From CALBPI01 sp039815365 (GTDB taxonomy: Bacteria > Pseudomonadota > Gammaproteobacteria > Steroidobacterales > Woeseiaceae), in assembly GCA_039815365.1 (NCBI GenBank), contig JBCBZK010000089.1:1-14052 (forward strand): 14,052 bases of DNA. The letters run 5' to 3'. Positions 1 to 6,917 of the stretch are shown one piece after another. Position 1 is the first letter of the stretch, and each line of letters begins with the position of its first letter. The translations under genes were made by a program, and so were the position numbers. The notes beneath the pieces were generated by a model. It had not been told where the DNA came from and ran no database searches. It saw only the letters and a list, made by a program, of their open reading frames with translations.

Positions 1-1106
1 CGCAACACAACAGCTTTCACGTTCTCATCGGTTCGCGCCTGGCGCAACAGTCGTGCGGTTGAGTCACCGCCAATCTCGCCGGGAGGTGCTTCGCCATCGA
101 TGATAGAACCGGCTGCAACGACGACGGCAACGACGTCATCGGCTTCCGGCGCGACATCACCCAATCGCTTGGCAGCAAGATATTGCCCCATGCCAACCTG
201 TGCAAAGGTGCTTTCGTCGTCCTCCGACTCGCCCACCTGCTCGATCATTCGCTGGCGCATGTCAGTCACCGTTGCCAGCGAATCGACCATGCCCAGCCGC
301 AACGCGGTCGTCGCAAAATCGCCGTTATCCTTTGCAAGTTCTACGTCAAAGTTATCGGCAAAGCGCTGCATGCTGCCAGCCTCCATGCCTCGAGCTTGCT
401 CAACGACGCCGGTGTAGCTCGACCAGAGCCGCCCAAGAAGTCGCGCACCGAACGCCCGGTCTTCGTCTGACATGTTGTTACGCACGTAAGGCTCAACAAA
501 GCTCTTATGCGTACCGACCTTGAAGACGTTCCACGTAATGGAGAGCTTGTCGATTGCTTCCGCGTAGTAATTGCGGAACCGGCCATAACCTTCGGCGAGC
601 ACCAGACCATTGGGGTCCAGCAATACTTCATCCGCATGCACCGCAAGGAAATACCCTTGCTGCGTGTACATCGAACCGTATGCAATGACAGGTTTGCCTG
701 ATGCCTTGAATGCAGTAATCGCATCTGCGACGGCACTGAGCTTGGTCAATCCGGCTGATGTCACGCTATCGGTACGTAAATAAATTGCCTCGATAGCATC
801 GTCGTCAGCCGCATATTCGAGCGCTTCGATAACATCACGCACAAGCGTTTGTGGCACTGCATTGCCCGTTGCCTCATCCAGTGCTCGATCAAGCGGTGTA
901 CCCGCAAGTTGCTCAGTCAGAGCCCCACGCGGCGCGATCACGAGCGCAGCCGTACCTGGAACCGTTGGTGGCGTCGGCGAAATCGCGACAAGAATGATCG
1001 CAAAAATAGCAATCAGGAAAATGAAATGCAGGATCTTGCGGACACCATTGAAGATGCCCCAGACGCCTCGAAAAAAACGGACGAACAGATTCGGTTGGCT
1101 TTGCAT
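1..1106 (-). CDS. sppA: Signal peptide peptidase SppA, 67-kDa type (N-terminal part, cut by window edge)
   Basis: Membrane-anchored serine protease of family S49, which in E. coli digests leftover signal peptides in the inner membrane. The reading frame is open from the ATG at 1106 to the left edge (368 full codons). Residues about 25-42 form one hydrophobic anchor after a short basic segment. The general-base lysine of the family is visible as K201 in VGTHKSFVEP, matching VGTYKSAVEP of E. coli SppA. The frame ends at NVKAVVLR, just before the segment that should carry the nucleophilic serine, so that residue cannot be checked. The large gap between the lysine and the second S49 repeat marks the long enterobacterial-type SppA rather than short SohB/SppA36 forms. 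The start lies 11 bases after the dctM stop, so it is probably cotranscribed with the TRAP genes. The Shine-Dalgarno is weak. Identification is from family knowledge and is strong. Confidence 0.93.
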   Translation of the reverse strand, partial: MQSQPNLFVRFFRGVWGIFNGVRKILHFIFLIAIFAIILVAISPTPPTVPGTAALVIAPRGALTEQLAGTPLDRALDEATGNAVPQTLVRDVIEALEYAADDDAIEAIYLRTDSVTSAGLTKLSAVADAITAFKASGKPVIAYGSMYTQQGYFLAVHADEVLLDPNGLVLAEGYGRFRNYYAEAIDKLSITWNVFKVGTHKSFVEPYVRNNMSDEDRAFGARLLGRLWSSYTGVVEQARGMEAGSMQRFADNFDVELAKDNGDFATTALRLGMVDSLATVTDMRQRMIEQVGESEDDESTFAQVGMGQYLAAKRLGDVAPEADDVVAVVVAAGSIIDGEAPPGEIGGDSTARLLRQARTDENVKAVVL

Positions 1107-1117
1107 AATCTTAGGTC

Positions 1118-2371
1118 TTATAAAAACACGAGAGATAACGAAGGCCAGAAGGTTATCACGATCACCGACAAAAGGAGGATCAGCAAGAATGGCAGCGTCG
1201 CCGCATACACCTCCGTAATCGGTCTTTCAAAGCGATAGCTGGCGATGAACAGGTTCAGTCCAACTGGCGGCGTCAGGTAACCGAGCTGCATCGTTGCCAA
1301 AAAGATCATGCCCAGGTGTATCGGGTCGATACCGTATTGAAGTGCCACTGGCAATATCAGCGGCACGACGAGCACGAGTGCCGAGAAAATATCCAAAATC
1401 GCGCCGAGTGCGAGCAAGAACAGCAGCAGCAACAGGAGGAATGTCGTCGGGCTCGAGACATACCCGGAGATCCATGCGAGCAATTGTTGCGGCGCCTCGG
1501 TATCGATCATGATGTTGGTCGACGCCAGCGAGACACCGAGGATCACGAGGATGCCGCCAACGAGCAACATGGACTCGCGCATGATGTCCGGTAGTTGCTT
1601 CAACGAGATCTCACGCAAGATGAAAACCTCGACAATGACCGCATAGAGCGCGGTGACCGCTGCGGCTTCAGATACTGCGAAGTACCCTGAGTAAATGCCA
1701 CCCAGTACAACGATCGGCAGCGGTAGCTCCCAGATACTCTCACGCAACGCCGCAAAGACTTTTTTGCTGCTGAACGCCGCTAGCGGTTGCGCTGTGCCGC
1801 GATTCACCCAAAGGCTCCATCCAGCCAGCATCACAAGCATCAGCATGCCCGGCAAAATGCCCGCTAGAAACAGGTCGTCAATCGGGACTTGCGCGACAAT
1901 GCCATACAAAATCAGAGGCAACGAAGGCGCGAACAACAAACCCAGGCTACCGGCCGATGTGACCAACCCCAGATTGAACTTGGGTTCGTAGCCGGCTTGC
2001 GACAACGCCGGATACAAAATCGCCCCTAGCGCAATGATCGTCACACCTGATGCGCCAGTGAACGCCGTAAAGAACGCGCAAGCGGCGAGCGCGACAATTG
2101 CAAGACCTCCGGGCATCCACCCGAGCAGCGCCTGCGACAGACGGACCAATCGACCCGGTGCCTGACTTTCACTGAGGACATATCCGGCAAACGTGAACAA
2201 CGGAATTGCGAGTAACACCGGCATTTCGGCGATAGAGAAAAATTCGATAACTAACGCCGACAGATCAATCTCTTCGCGGTGATAGGACCACAAAGCGCTC
2301 GATGCAATTATCGCAAACAGCGGTGCACCGAACAGCGCCAGCAGCAACAGTACAAGACCGAATACGATCAC
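1118..2371 (-). CDS. dctM: TRAP transporter large permease DctM
   Basis: Large membrane subunit of a tripartite ATP-independent periplasmic transporter, the ion-coupled channel that moves solute delivered by DctP. It has 417 residues, close to the usual 420-430. Almost the whole protein is hydrophobic helices, with the loop signature FTGASGVTIIALG near residues 105-117 and a Gly/Pro-rich LGYLTPPVGLNLF near the C-terminus, both typical of DctM. The start is GTG at 2371, overlapping the TGA of dctQ in the four bases GTGA (2368-2371), which implies translational coupling. An AAGG lies about 12 bases upstream of the start. It sits in the order P-Q-M, followed by sppA. Substrate cannot be read from this subunit. 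Confidence 0.95.
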   Translation of the reverse strand: MIVFGLVLLLLALFGAPLFAIIASSALWSYHREEIDLSALVIEFFSIAEMPVLLAIPLFTFAGYVLSESQAPGRLVRLSQALLGWMPGGLAIVALAACAFFTAFTGASGVTIIALGAILYPALSQAGYEPKFNLGLVTSAGSLGLLFAPSLPLILYGIVAQVPIDDLFLAGILPGMLMLVMLAGWSLWVNRGTAQPLAAFSSKKVFAALRESIWELPLPIVVLGGIYSGYFAVSEAAAVTALYAVIVEVFILREISLKQLPDIMRESMLLVGGILVILGVSLASTNIMIDTEAPQQLLAWISGYVSSPTTFLLLLLLFLLALGAILDIFSALVLVVPLILPVALQYGIDPIHLGMIFLATMQLGYLTPPVGLNLFIASYRFERPITEVYAATLPFLLILLLSVIVITFWPSLSLVFL

Positions 2372-2871
2372 GATTCTGATGCCTTGCGTGATGACTTGGA
2401 GAACAATCTGATCAGCTCACTGACCGACAAACAGACGTAGCGCCAAGACATCAATGCAAACGCAACCGGCATGACAATCTGAAACCACCAAGCTGGCTGG
2501 CCGCCCAGCAACGTGTCCTCGAATTCTCGCGATGACGCGACAAAGCGCCACGCGTGATAGGCCACAAGGCCACAAACAGCAGCTGTGAAAATATGCGTCA
2601 TCGTGCGGGCGATACGGTTACCAAGCTCTGGCAGGAAGCGCGACAAAACATCTATCGAAATGTGCTTGTCGGCGCGCGCTGCCGCAACGGCACCGGCCAG
2701 TGCCAGCCATAACACCATCAAACGCAGCGCTTCATCCGCCCAGATTAAACCGCTGCCAAACATGTTACGCATGATGATCTGGCTGGTCGCCAGCAAAATC
2801 ATCGCACCTAACAACAAGACGAGTACGGTGTCTTCGGCCGCTTTGCCCCAGCGGGCCAATCGATCAAGCAT
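2368..2871 (-). CDS. dctQ: TRAP transporter small permease DctQ
   Basis: Small four-helix membrane subunit that pairs with DctM and helps present the solute receptor. The protein has 167 residues from the ATG at 2871. A TTG codon immediately upstream (2874) would add one residue, but the ATG is preferred. GGTAAG in the 22-base gap after dctP is a modest ribosome site. Helices are seen near residues 14-33, 43-62, 85-105 and 125-145. The family signature is IWADEALRLMVLWLALAG at the end of helix 1 and through helix 2, where an acidic pair follows a Trp. The gene overlaps dctM by four bases and follows dctP by 22 bases, so the three form one operon. Similarity is at family level; DctQ sequences are poorly conserved, so neighbours add weight to the call. 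Confidence 0.92.
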   Translation of the reverse strand: MLDRLARWGKAAEDTVLVLLLGAMILLATSQIIMRNMFGSGLIWADEALRLMVLWLALAGAVAAARADKHISIDVLSRFLPELGNRIARTMTHIFTAAVCGLVAYHAWRFVASSREFEDTLLGGQPAWWFQIVMPVAFALMSWRYVCLSVSELIRLFSKSSRKASES

Positions 2872-2893
2872 CAAAACTAACGCTTACCGTTCG

Positions 2894-3904
2894 TCAGTCT
2901 GCGCTAGCCCGCTCATCGCGGTAGCCATCAAGCAGATCAATGACCTTGGCGTACAACTCGGAAGAATAGACACCTTCTTTCGCCAACCGCTCGTTGGTCG
3001 CCTCGACGGCTTTACGCCACGCGGGCAACTGCCCGGCGTCGAGCTCAACCATTTCGATTCCCACGCCAGCCAACGCTGTCATTGCTTTTTCATTGTCGAT
3101 GCGATTCGCTTCTTCGAAGTTTGCATAAATCCCGTTAAGCACATCCGCGACAATCGCTTGGTCTTCATCTGATAAGCGCTTGAAGCGCTTCTTGTCGATC
3201 GCCATAAACGCCATGGTGTAAACCAACGGCAACTGGGTGCCGTATTTGACTTTCGTATGCCATTGCAACACCAGCGCGCCCACCGGCGGCGTAGCAACCA
3301 CATCTAACAATCCCGTCTGCAAGCCAGTCAAGACATCCGTGACCGGCAACGTGACTGGCGACAACTCGAGTGCTTGCATACCGGCATAGCTGATCGTGTC
3401 ACCTTCAGGCACCCAAACTTTCTGATCCTTGAGATCTGACAAGTTGCGAACCGGCGTATTACCCAACACCATCGCGAAACCGCCACCGGCAAACCCGAAA
3501 CTCACGAAACCGGCGTCTTCCAACCCGGCCTTCAATTCGGCGTCGAGGCGCTCGCGCACGAAATCCACTTCATCCAGCGAGTTGAACAGCAACGGCAAGC
3601 CGTAAATCGACAAGTCCGGATAACGTTCCATCAAGCTGCCGGCAGTGAATGCACCGCCATGCAATTGACCGATCTTCACTTTGCGCAGGACTTTCTTGTC
3701 GTTACCCATCACGCCACCACCAAACAATTTGATAATGACGCGCCCATCGGTGCGCTCTTTGATTTGTTTCGCCCCTGCGCGCATATCGCGCATCCACTGC
3801 GAGTTTTCAGGGGCAATAGTTGCCAGCTTGAAAGTTTCAGCACTGGCGACGTTCAAGGTCAGGCCTAGCAATGCGGCCGCAACGATTCTGACAACAGCGT
3901 TCAT
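2894..3904 (-). CDS. dctP: TRAP transporter solute-binding protein DctP (TatP-like, with Trp at the usual Arg site)
   Basis: Periplasmic receptor that captures the solute and hands it to DctQM. It has 336 residues. A Sec signal peptide ends at ASA before E23. The mature protein starts TFKLATIAPENS, typical of the DctP family, and later shows GGGVMGNDK (62-70), IGQLHGGAF (78-86), KVWVPEGD (162-169) and LPVTDVLTGLQTGL (186-199). In most family members the motif at 162-165 reads K-I-R-V, where Arg binds a substrate carboxylate. Here W164 (TGG at 3413-3415) takes its place. From memory, KVWVPEGD is usual in the TatT-associated branch, which agrees with the TatT-like gene next door. The start is ATG at 3904 with a strong GGGAGGG Shine-Dalgarno at 3914-3920, nine bases away. 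A 143-base gap with a candidate operator separates it from the upstream gene. Substrate unknown. Confidence 0.94.
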   Translation of the reverse strand: MNAVVRIVAAALLGLTLNVASAETFKLATIAPENSQWMRDMRAGAKQIKERTDGRVIIKLFGGGVMGNDKKVLRKVKIGQLHGGAFTAGSLMERYPDLSIYGLPLLFNSLDEVDFVRERLDAELKAGLEDAGFVSFGFAGGGFAMVLGNTPVRNLSDLKDQKVWVPEGDTISYAGMQALELSPVTLPVTDVLTGLQTGLLDVVATPPVGALVLQWHTKVKYGTQLPLVYTMAFMAIDKKRFKRLSDEDQAIVADVLNGIYANFEEANRIDNEKAMTALAGVGIEMVELDAGQLPAWRKAVEATNERLAKEGVYSSELYAKVIDLLDGYRDERASAD

Positions 3905-3943
3905 GTCTGTGAGCCCTCCCGGGCAAATCCATTATGTTTACTT

Positions 3944-3976
3944 ATGATACGCCTGAAGCCGTGAAGGTTCCGTGAA
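3944..3976 (-). promoter_or_regulatory. Candidate promoter/operator of dctPQM-sppA: 7-N4-7 direct repeat followed by a -10-like box
   Basis: On the minus strand TTCACGG-AACC-TTCACGG (3976 down to 3959) is an exact seven-base direct repeat with 11-base period. Nine bases later comes TATCAT (3949-3944), a -10-like hexamer, and no good -35 is visible. This spacing is like that of PhoB/OmpR-family activator sites, which replace the -35. The repeat lies 55-72 bases before the dctP start. The same bases also hold an inverted repeat AGGTTC-ACG-GAACCT (3965-3979), so a dimeric repressor site is an alternative. The regulator is unknown, and the call rests only on pattern. Confidence 0.35.
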
Positions 3977-4019
3977 CCTGTGGCTTGCCAACCGCAACCA
4001 TCCATGTTCTTACTGACCG

Positions 4020-4043
4020 CGAAAACGACTGCTTTGTTGCAGT
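4020..4043 (-). terminator. Weak candidate terminator after the TatT-like gene
   Basis: On the minus strand, five bases past the tatT stop, ACTGC-AACAAA-GCAGT can form a five-pair stem (4043-4028), followed by CGTTTTCG with only four T. This is poor for an intrinsic terminator, but its place at the end of the gene and before a separate candidate promoter fits partial termination. Confidence 0.25.
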
Positions 4044-4047
4044 AATT

Positions 4048-4896
4048 TCAGAAATAATCCTGGCCGCTCTGAAGTAAGGCACGCGCATCACGCTGCGCGA
4101 GGGTATTGGTTAACGTCAATCCGTCAGCGTCAACAGGCGCTGCCAACACCTCGTTCAGCAAGCGATCATGCAATTCTTGCTCGTACAGCAAACGTGCATA
4201 GCCGCGCGCGAACTCAACCTTGACGGACAAATCCTGACCATCCGTTAACTCGATTGCTTTTTCGAAGTATTGGCGACCGACTTCCGGCAATCCGCCCAAA
4301 GCAGGCGGGCGCAACGTGTTCAAAATACCCAGGTAGCTGTTCAGAGCACCTTGCTCTGATGTCGGTCGCAAGGGCAAAACCTTGAGCAACAACGCTTCGA
4401 TATGCGGCAATCTGGCAAGTGCGCCCCAATCGTCGCTGTGCGCCCGGATGTACGCCAAAGACGACACGGCGTAGGTCTGCGCGATATCGGCGTTTTTCTC
4501 GTTAACCTGTTCCAGCGAGTCTTCAAACGCCTGGAACGGCACAGACGGCCACCCGCAGCCGTCCTCGATTGCCTCGCACACAGCGCGTTCTGCATATTCG
4601 AGAGCGCGACCGGTGAGCAGTTTGGCCCGATCCGGATCGCGTGCGAATACTGCACCATAAGCCGCGTAGAGATCTGCGGCGGCCGCGAGAATCGCAGGAT
4701 CGTCAGGGTTACCTTCGAGCAAACTGTCGAGCAGCAACAAATACGCAGGCGCGCCATCTGCAACGATCTCAGGGTCAGGCTGGTTGAACACCGCTTTGCC
4801 GAGATTGTCCGCAAAGCCGCTCGCTGCGTTGGATACGAGCCCTGCGCAGCCGCCAAGCGCGACGGACGCAAACAGTATTGCCAGTAACCGCAGCAT
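4048..4896 (-). CDS. tatT: TRAP-associated TatT-family TPR lipoprotein
   Basis: Predicted lipoprotein of 282 residues. Its N-terminus is a short hydrophobic signal ending in the lipobox LGGC, giving a lipidated Cys at residue 17 (TGC at 4848-4846). The rest is nearly all amphipathic helix pairs rich in Ala and Leu, as in TPR-like repeats, with segments such as AILAAAADLYAAYGAVF and ALEYAERAVCEA. In Treponema pallidum, TatT (Tp0956) is such a lipoprotein and forms a complex with the TRAP receptor TatP (Tp0957). This protein has that length and architecture and lies beside a TatP-like receptor gene, so I infer the same partnership. Lipidation would tether it to the periplasmic face of a membrane. 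The start is ATG at 4896, five bases after the rplS stop, with TAGG overlapping that stop as ribosome site. It could thus be read through from the ribosomal-protein operon. The family call is from memory and context. Confidence 0.8.
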   Translation of the reverse strand: MLRLLAILFASVALGGCAGLVSNAASGFADNLGKAVFNQPDPEIVADGAPAYLLLLDSLLEGNPDDPAILAAAADLYAAYGAVFARDPDRAKLLTGRALEYAERAVCEAIEDGCGWPSVPFQAFEDSLEQVNEKNADIAQTYAVSSLAYIRAHSDDWGALARLPHIEALLLKVLPLRPTSEQGALNSYLGILNTLRPPALGGLPEVGRQYFEKAIELTDGQDLSVKVEFARGYARLLYEQELHDRLLNEVLAAPVDADGLTLTNTLAQRDARALLQSGQDYF

Positions 4897-4901
4897 CGTG
4901 C

Positions 4902-5246
4902 CTAGATTTTTTCGCGAATACGCGCCGCTTTACCGGTACGACCGCGCAAGTAGTACAGCTTCGCGCGACGGACGTCGCCACGACGTTTGACGGTGATATC
5001 GCCGATACCATGACTGTAGGTCTGGAACACGCGTTCAACGCCCTCGCCATGTGAAATCTTGCGTACCGTGAACGATGAGTTCAGTCCGCGGTTTTTCTTA
5101 GCGATAACGACACCTTCGAAAGACTGCAAGCGCTCACGCTCCCCCTCTTTCACTTTGACCTGCACAACCACAGTGTCACCAGGACCGAACTCCGGGACTT
5201 CGCGGGTCATTTGTTCGGCATCAATCGCGTCAATAATCTTGCTCAT
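4902..5246 (-). CDS. rplS: 50S ribosomal protein L19
   Basis: L19 sits at the 30S-50S interface of the ribosome. The protein has 114 residues (E. coli 115). Recognisable segments are PEFGPGDTVVVQVKVKEG, RLQSFEGVVIAKKNRGL, FTVRKISHGEGVERVF and the basic tail LRGRTGKAARIREKI. The frame stays open twelve codons upstream of ATG 5246, but that ATG matches the conserved N-terminus MSKIIDAI and is preceded by GGTGAGAG at a good distance. It is the last gene of the classical rpsP-rimM-trmD-rplS operon, 41 bases after trmD, and is followed at five bases by the TatT-like gene. Confidence 0.98.
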   Translation of the reverse strand: MSKIIDAIDAEQMTREVPEFGPGDTVVVQVKVKEGERERLQSFEGVVIAKKNRGLNSSFTVRKISHGEGVERVFQTYSHGIGDITVKRRGDVRRAKLYYLRGRTGKAARIREKI

Positions 5247-5259
5247 GTCTCTCACCACT

Positions 5260-5274
5260 CGTGCCAACAGCACG
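5260..5274 (-). other. Small hairpin in the trmD-rplS gap
   Basis: On the minus strand CGTGC-TGTTG-GCACG can pair as a five-pair stem, ahead of the rplS ribosome site. No T-run follows, so it is not an intrinsic terminator. It could shield a processing site or modulate L19 translation, but nothing in the sequence proves a role. Confidence 0.25.
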
Positions 5275-5287
5275 CATTGCACTCAAA

Positions 5288-6058
5288 TTACTCGTCAACG
5301 GCGTCATTGCATGACGCCAAAAATGCTTCCAGCAACACGCGATCCTCATCGTTCAGCGTTGCTCTGTCAATCAGCTCAGGCCGGCGTTGCCACGTTCGAC
5401 CTAACATCTGCTGGCGCCGCCAGCGTGCGATCGCGGCATGATCACCGCTCATCAACACGTCCGGCACTGTGCGCCCTTCGGCAACATCAGGCCTCGTATA
5501 GTGTGGGCAGTCCAGCAACCCTTCCGAAAAAGAGTCCTGTGCCGCCGATTGCGAGTGCCCCAAAACGCCGGGCAACAAACGCACAACACCATCCAAAATG
5601 GCCATCGCTGCTAACTCGCCGCCACTCAGAACAAAGTCGCCCAGTGACAGCTCTTCATCAATCTCTGCATCGACAATTCGCTCGTCGATGCCCTCATACC
5701 TGCCAGCCACCAAAATGACGCCTGGCTCTGTGGCCATACTGGCCAGGCGTTGCTGCGTCAGTGGCGCGCCCTGTGGGCTCATCATCACCACTTTTGCTCG
5801 CGGCAACGCCGCTTTCGCGGCGCGAATCGCAGCCACCCATGGGGCGTAAGTCGCCACCATGCCTGGCCCGCCTCCGAACGGCCTATCGTCTACCGTGCGG
5901 TGTCGATCCTCTGCAAACGCGCGCGGACTCTGCGTGCCCAGCGCTACCTTGCCATCTTGTACCGCTCGCCCCACCACACCGTATGCACCGACTCTGGCCA
6001 CTTCGTCTGGAAACAAAGTCACCACCTGCGCTGCGAACAGCGGTGTCGTGCTGTTCAT
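5288..6058 (-). CDS. trmD: tRNA (guanine-N1-)-methyltransferase TrmD
   Basis: Transfers a methyl group from S-adenosylmethionine to N1 of G37 in tRNAs, which prevents +1 frameshifting. It has 256 residues, full length. The SPOUT trefoil-knot motifs are in order: DDRPFGGGPGM (57-67), MMSPQGAPLTQQ (92-103), GRYEGIDERI (119-128), LSLGDFVLSGGE (138-149) and QDSFSEGLLDCPHYTRP (174-190). D175 corresponds to the catalytic Asp of the family. The C-terminal tRNA-binding domain contains GDHAAIARWRRQQ. The start ATG at 6058 overlaps the rimM stop in ATGA (6055-6058), so the two are translationally coupled, as is common in this operon. Confidence 0.98.
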   Translation of the reverse strand: MNSTTPLFAAQVVTLFPDEVARVGAYGVVGRAVQDGKVALGTQSPRAFAEDRHRTVDDRPFGGGPGMVATYAPWVAAIRAAKAALPRAKVVMMSPQGAPLTQQRLASMATEPGVILVAGRYEGIDERIVDAEIDEELSLGDFVLSGGELAAMAILDGVVRLLPGVLGHSQSAAQDSFSEGLLDCPHYTRPDVAEGRTVPDVLMSGDHAAIARWRRQQMLGRTWQRRPELIDRATLNDEDRVLLEAFLASCNDAVDE

Positions 6059-6576
6059 CCGGCTTTGCCGTCAATGCCCGGCCAATCGACCACGATCGTC
6101 GCCAAAGCGATATCAACCTCTGCCACCACTTGCCCCACGGCAAATGGAATCAATTCATCGGCTGCGCCTGTCCGCTTTACAACCATGACATCGTGCGCAC
6201 CAGTTTCGATCAAGTGATCGACGATGCCGATCTCGCCACGATGCACATCGGTAACCGTTGCACCAATCAAATCCGACCAGTAATACTGATCCTCTTCTGC
6301 GTCCGGCAAATCGTCGCGCAATACCGTTAACGTCGTACCGTGCATTGCCAGCGCAGCATCGCGATCATCGATACCTGCAAACCGAGCCACAAGCGTTTTG
6401 CCTTGTTCGCGGGATTCCAGCACTTCCAGCGACCGACCGTCAGGGCTTTGAAAACGGCTGAATGTAAGCAAGTTCGCCCGAGGTCTGGTCCATGAAAACA
6501 GTTTGACCCATCCGCGTACGCCGTACACGCCGCGAATCTCGCCGACAGTGATGCGCGCCTCGCCCGTCACCGCCAA
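6055..6576 (-). CDS. rimM: 16S rRNA maturation factor RimM
   Basis: RimM binds S19 in the 30S head and assists late 16S rRNA processing. It has up to 173 residues. The N-terminal barrel carries VGEIRGVYGVRGWVKLFS (11-28). The junction DQYYWSDLIGATV (96-108) opens the PRC-barrel, which ends in IVVDWPG. The start is uncertain: the longest frame begins with TTG at 6576, while a GTG two codons later (6570) lies at better distance from the AGGCGG in the 14-base gap after rpsP. Either way the product is the same within two residues. The stop overlaps the trmD start by four bases. Confidence 0.97.
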   Translation of the reverse strand: MAVTGEARITVGEIRGVYGVRGWVKLFSWTRPRANLLTFSRFQSPDGRSLEVLESREQGKTLVARFAGIDDRDAALAMHGTTLTVLRDDLPDAEEDQYYWSDLIGATVTDVHRGEIGIVDHLIETGAHDVMVVKRTGAADELIPFAVGQVVAEVDIALATIVVDWPGIDGKAG

Positions 6577-6590
6577 CGCCGCCTGACGAC

Positions 6591-6848
6591 CTAGGCTGCT
6601 GCCTGTGCCTTGCGATACTGCTTGAGCAGCTGCTTCACGCGATCAGATAGCTGTGCGCCTTCGCCGATCCAGTGGTCAGCGCGCTCGATATCGATGCGCA
6701 AACCTTCGCTGCTGCCTTTCGCTAGCGGGTTAAAAAAGCCCAAACGCTCAATGTAGCGCCCATCACGGCGGTTACGGCTATCGGTCACGACCAAATGGTA
6801 AAAAGGACGTTTTTTCGCGCCGCCGCGAGTTAATCGAATGGTGACCAT
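6591..6848 (-). CDS. rpsP: 30S ribosomal protein S16
   Basis: S16 is an early-binding protein of the 30S body. It has 85 residues (E. coli 82). It starts MVTIRLTRGGAKKRPFYH, with NRRDGRYIERLGFFNPLA following, both diagnostic. The start is ATG at 6848 with only a weak TGAG ribosome site upstream. It is the first gene of the operon with rimM, trmD and rplS, and a candidate promoter lies 36-63 bases before the start. Confidence 0.98.
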   Translation of the reverse strand: MVTIRLTRGGAKKRPFYHLVVTDSRNRRDGRYIERLGFFNPLAKGSSEGLRIDIERADHWIGEGAQLSDRVKQLLKQYRKAQAAA

Positions 6849-6883
6849 GTGTTGTCAACTCAGTTGTTTTAAGCAAGCCCGCC

Positions 6884-6911
6884 ATTGTACAAGTCTCGGC
6901 TGTAAAGTGAA
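6884..6911 (-). promoter_or_regulatory. Candidate sigma70-type promoter of the rpsP operon
   Basis: On the minus strand TTCACT (6911-6906) and TACAAT (6889-6884) are separated by 16 bases. The first matches four of six consensus -35 positions and the second five of six -10 positions. Transcription would begin near 6877, leaving a leader of about 28 bases before rpsP. It lies in the 69-base gap after the ffh stop, the only noncoding space before the operon. Confidence 0.45.
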
Positions 6912-6917
6912 ATAGAT

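Noticed and set aside
2585..3172. Plus-strand open frame of 195 codons opposite dctQ and dctP
   Set aside because: It lies antisense over two well-supported genes, its translation resembles no family I know, and it has no ribosome site. It is a by-product of codon bias.
3914..3927. GC-rich CCCTCCCGGGC upstream of dctP as an operator
   Set aside because: It is best explained as the strong dctP Shine-Dalgarno on the minus strand; the CCCGGG palindrome is too short to argue for more.
4341..4887. Long frames on both strands overlapping the TatT-like gene
   Set aside because: The 282-residue frame has a proper lipobox, ribosome site and helix pattern. The others are Arg/Cys-rich shadows.
5059..5718. 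Plus-strand open frame of 219 codons opposite rplS and trmD
   Set aside because: It covers two clear conserved genes on the other strand, and its translation is Ser/Thr/Arg-rich and low in order.
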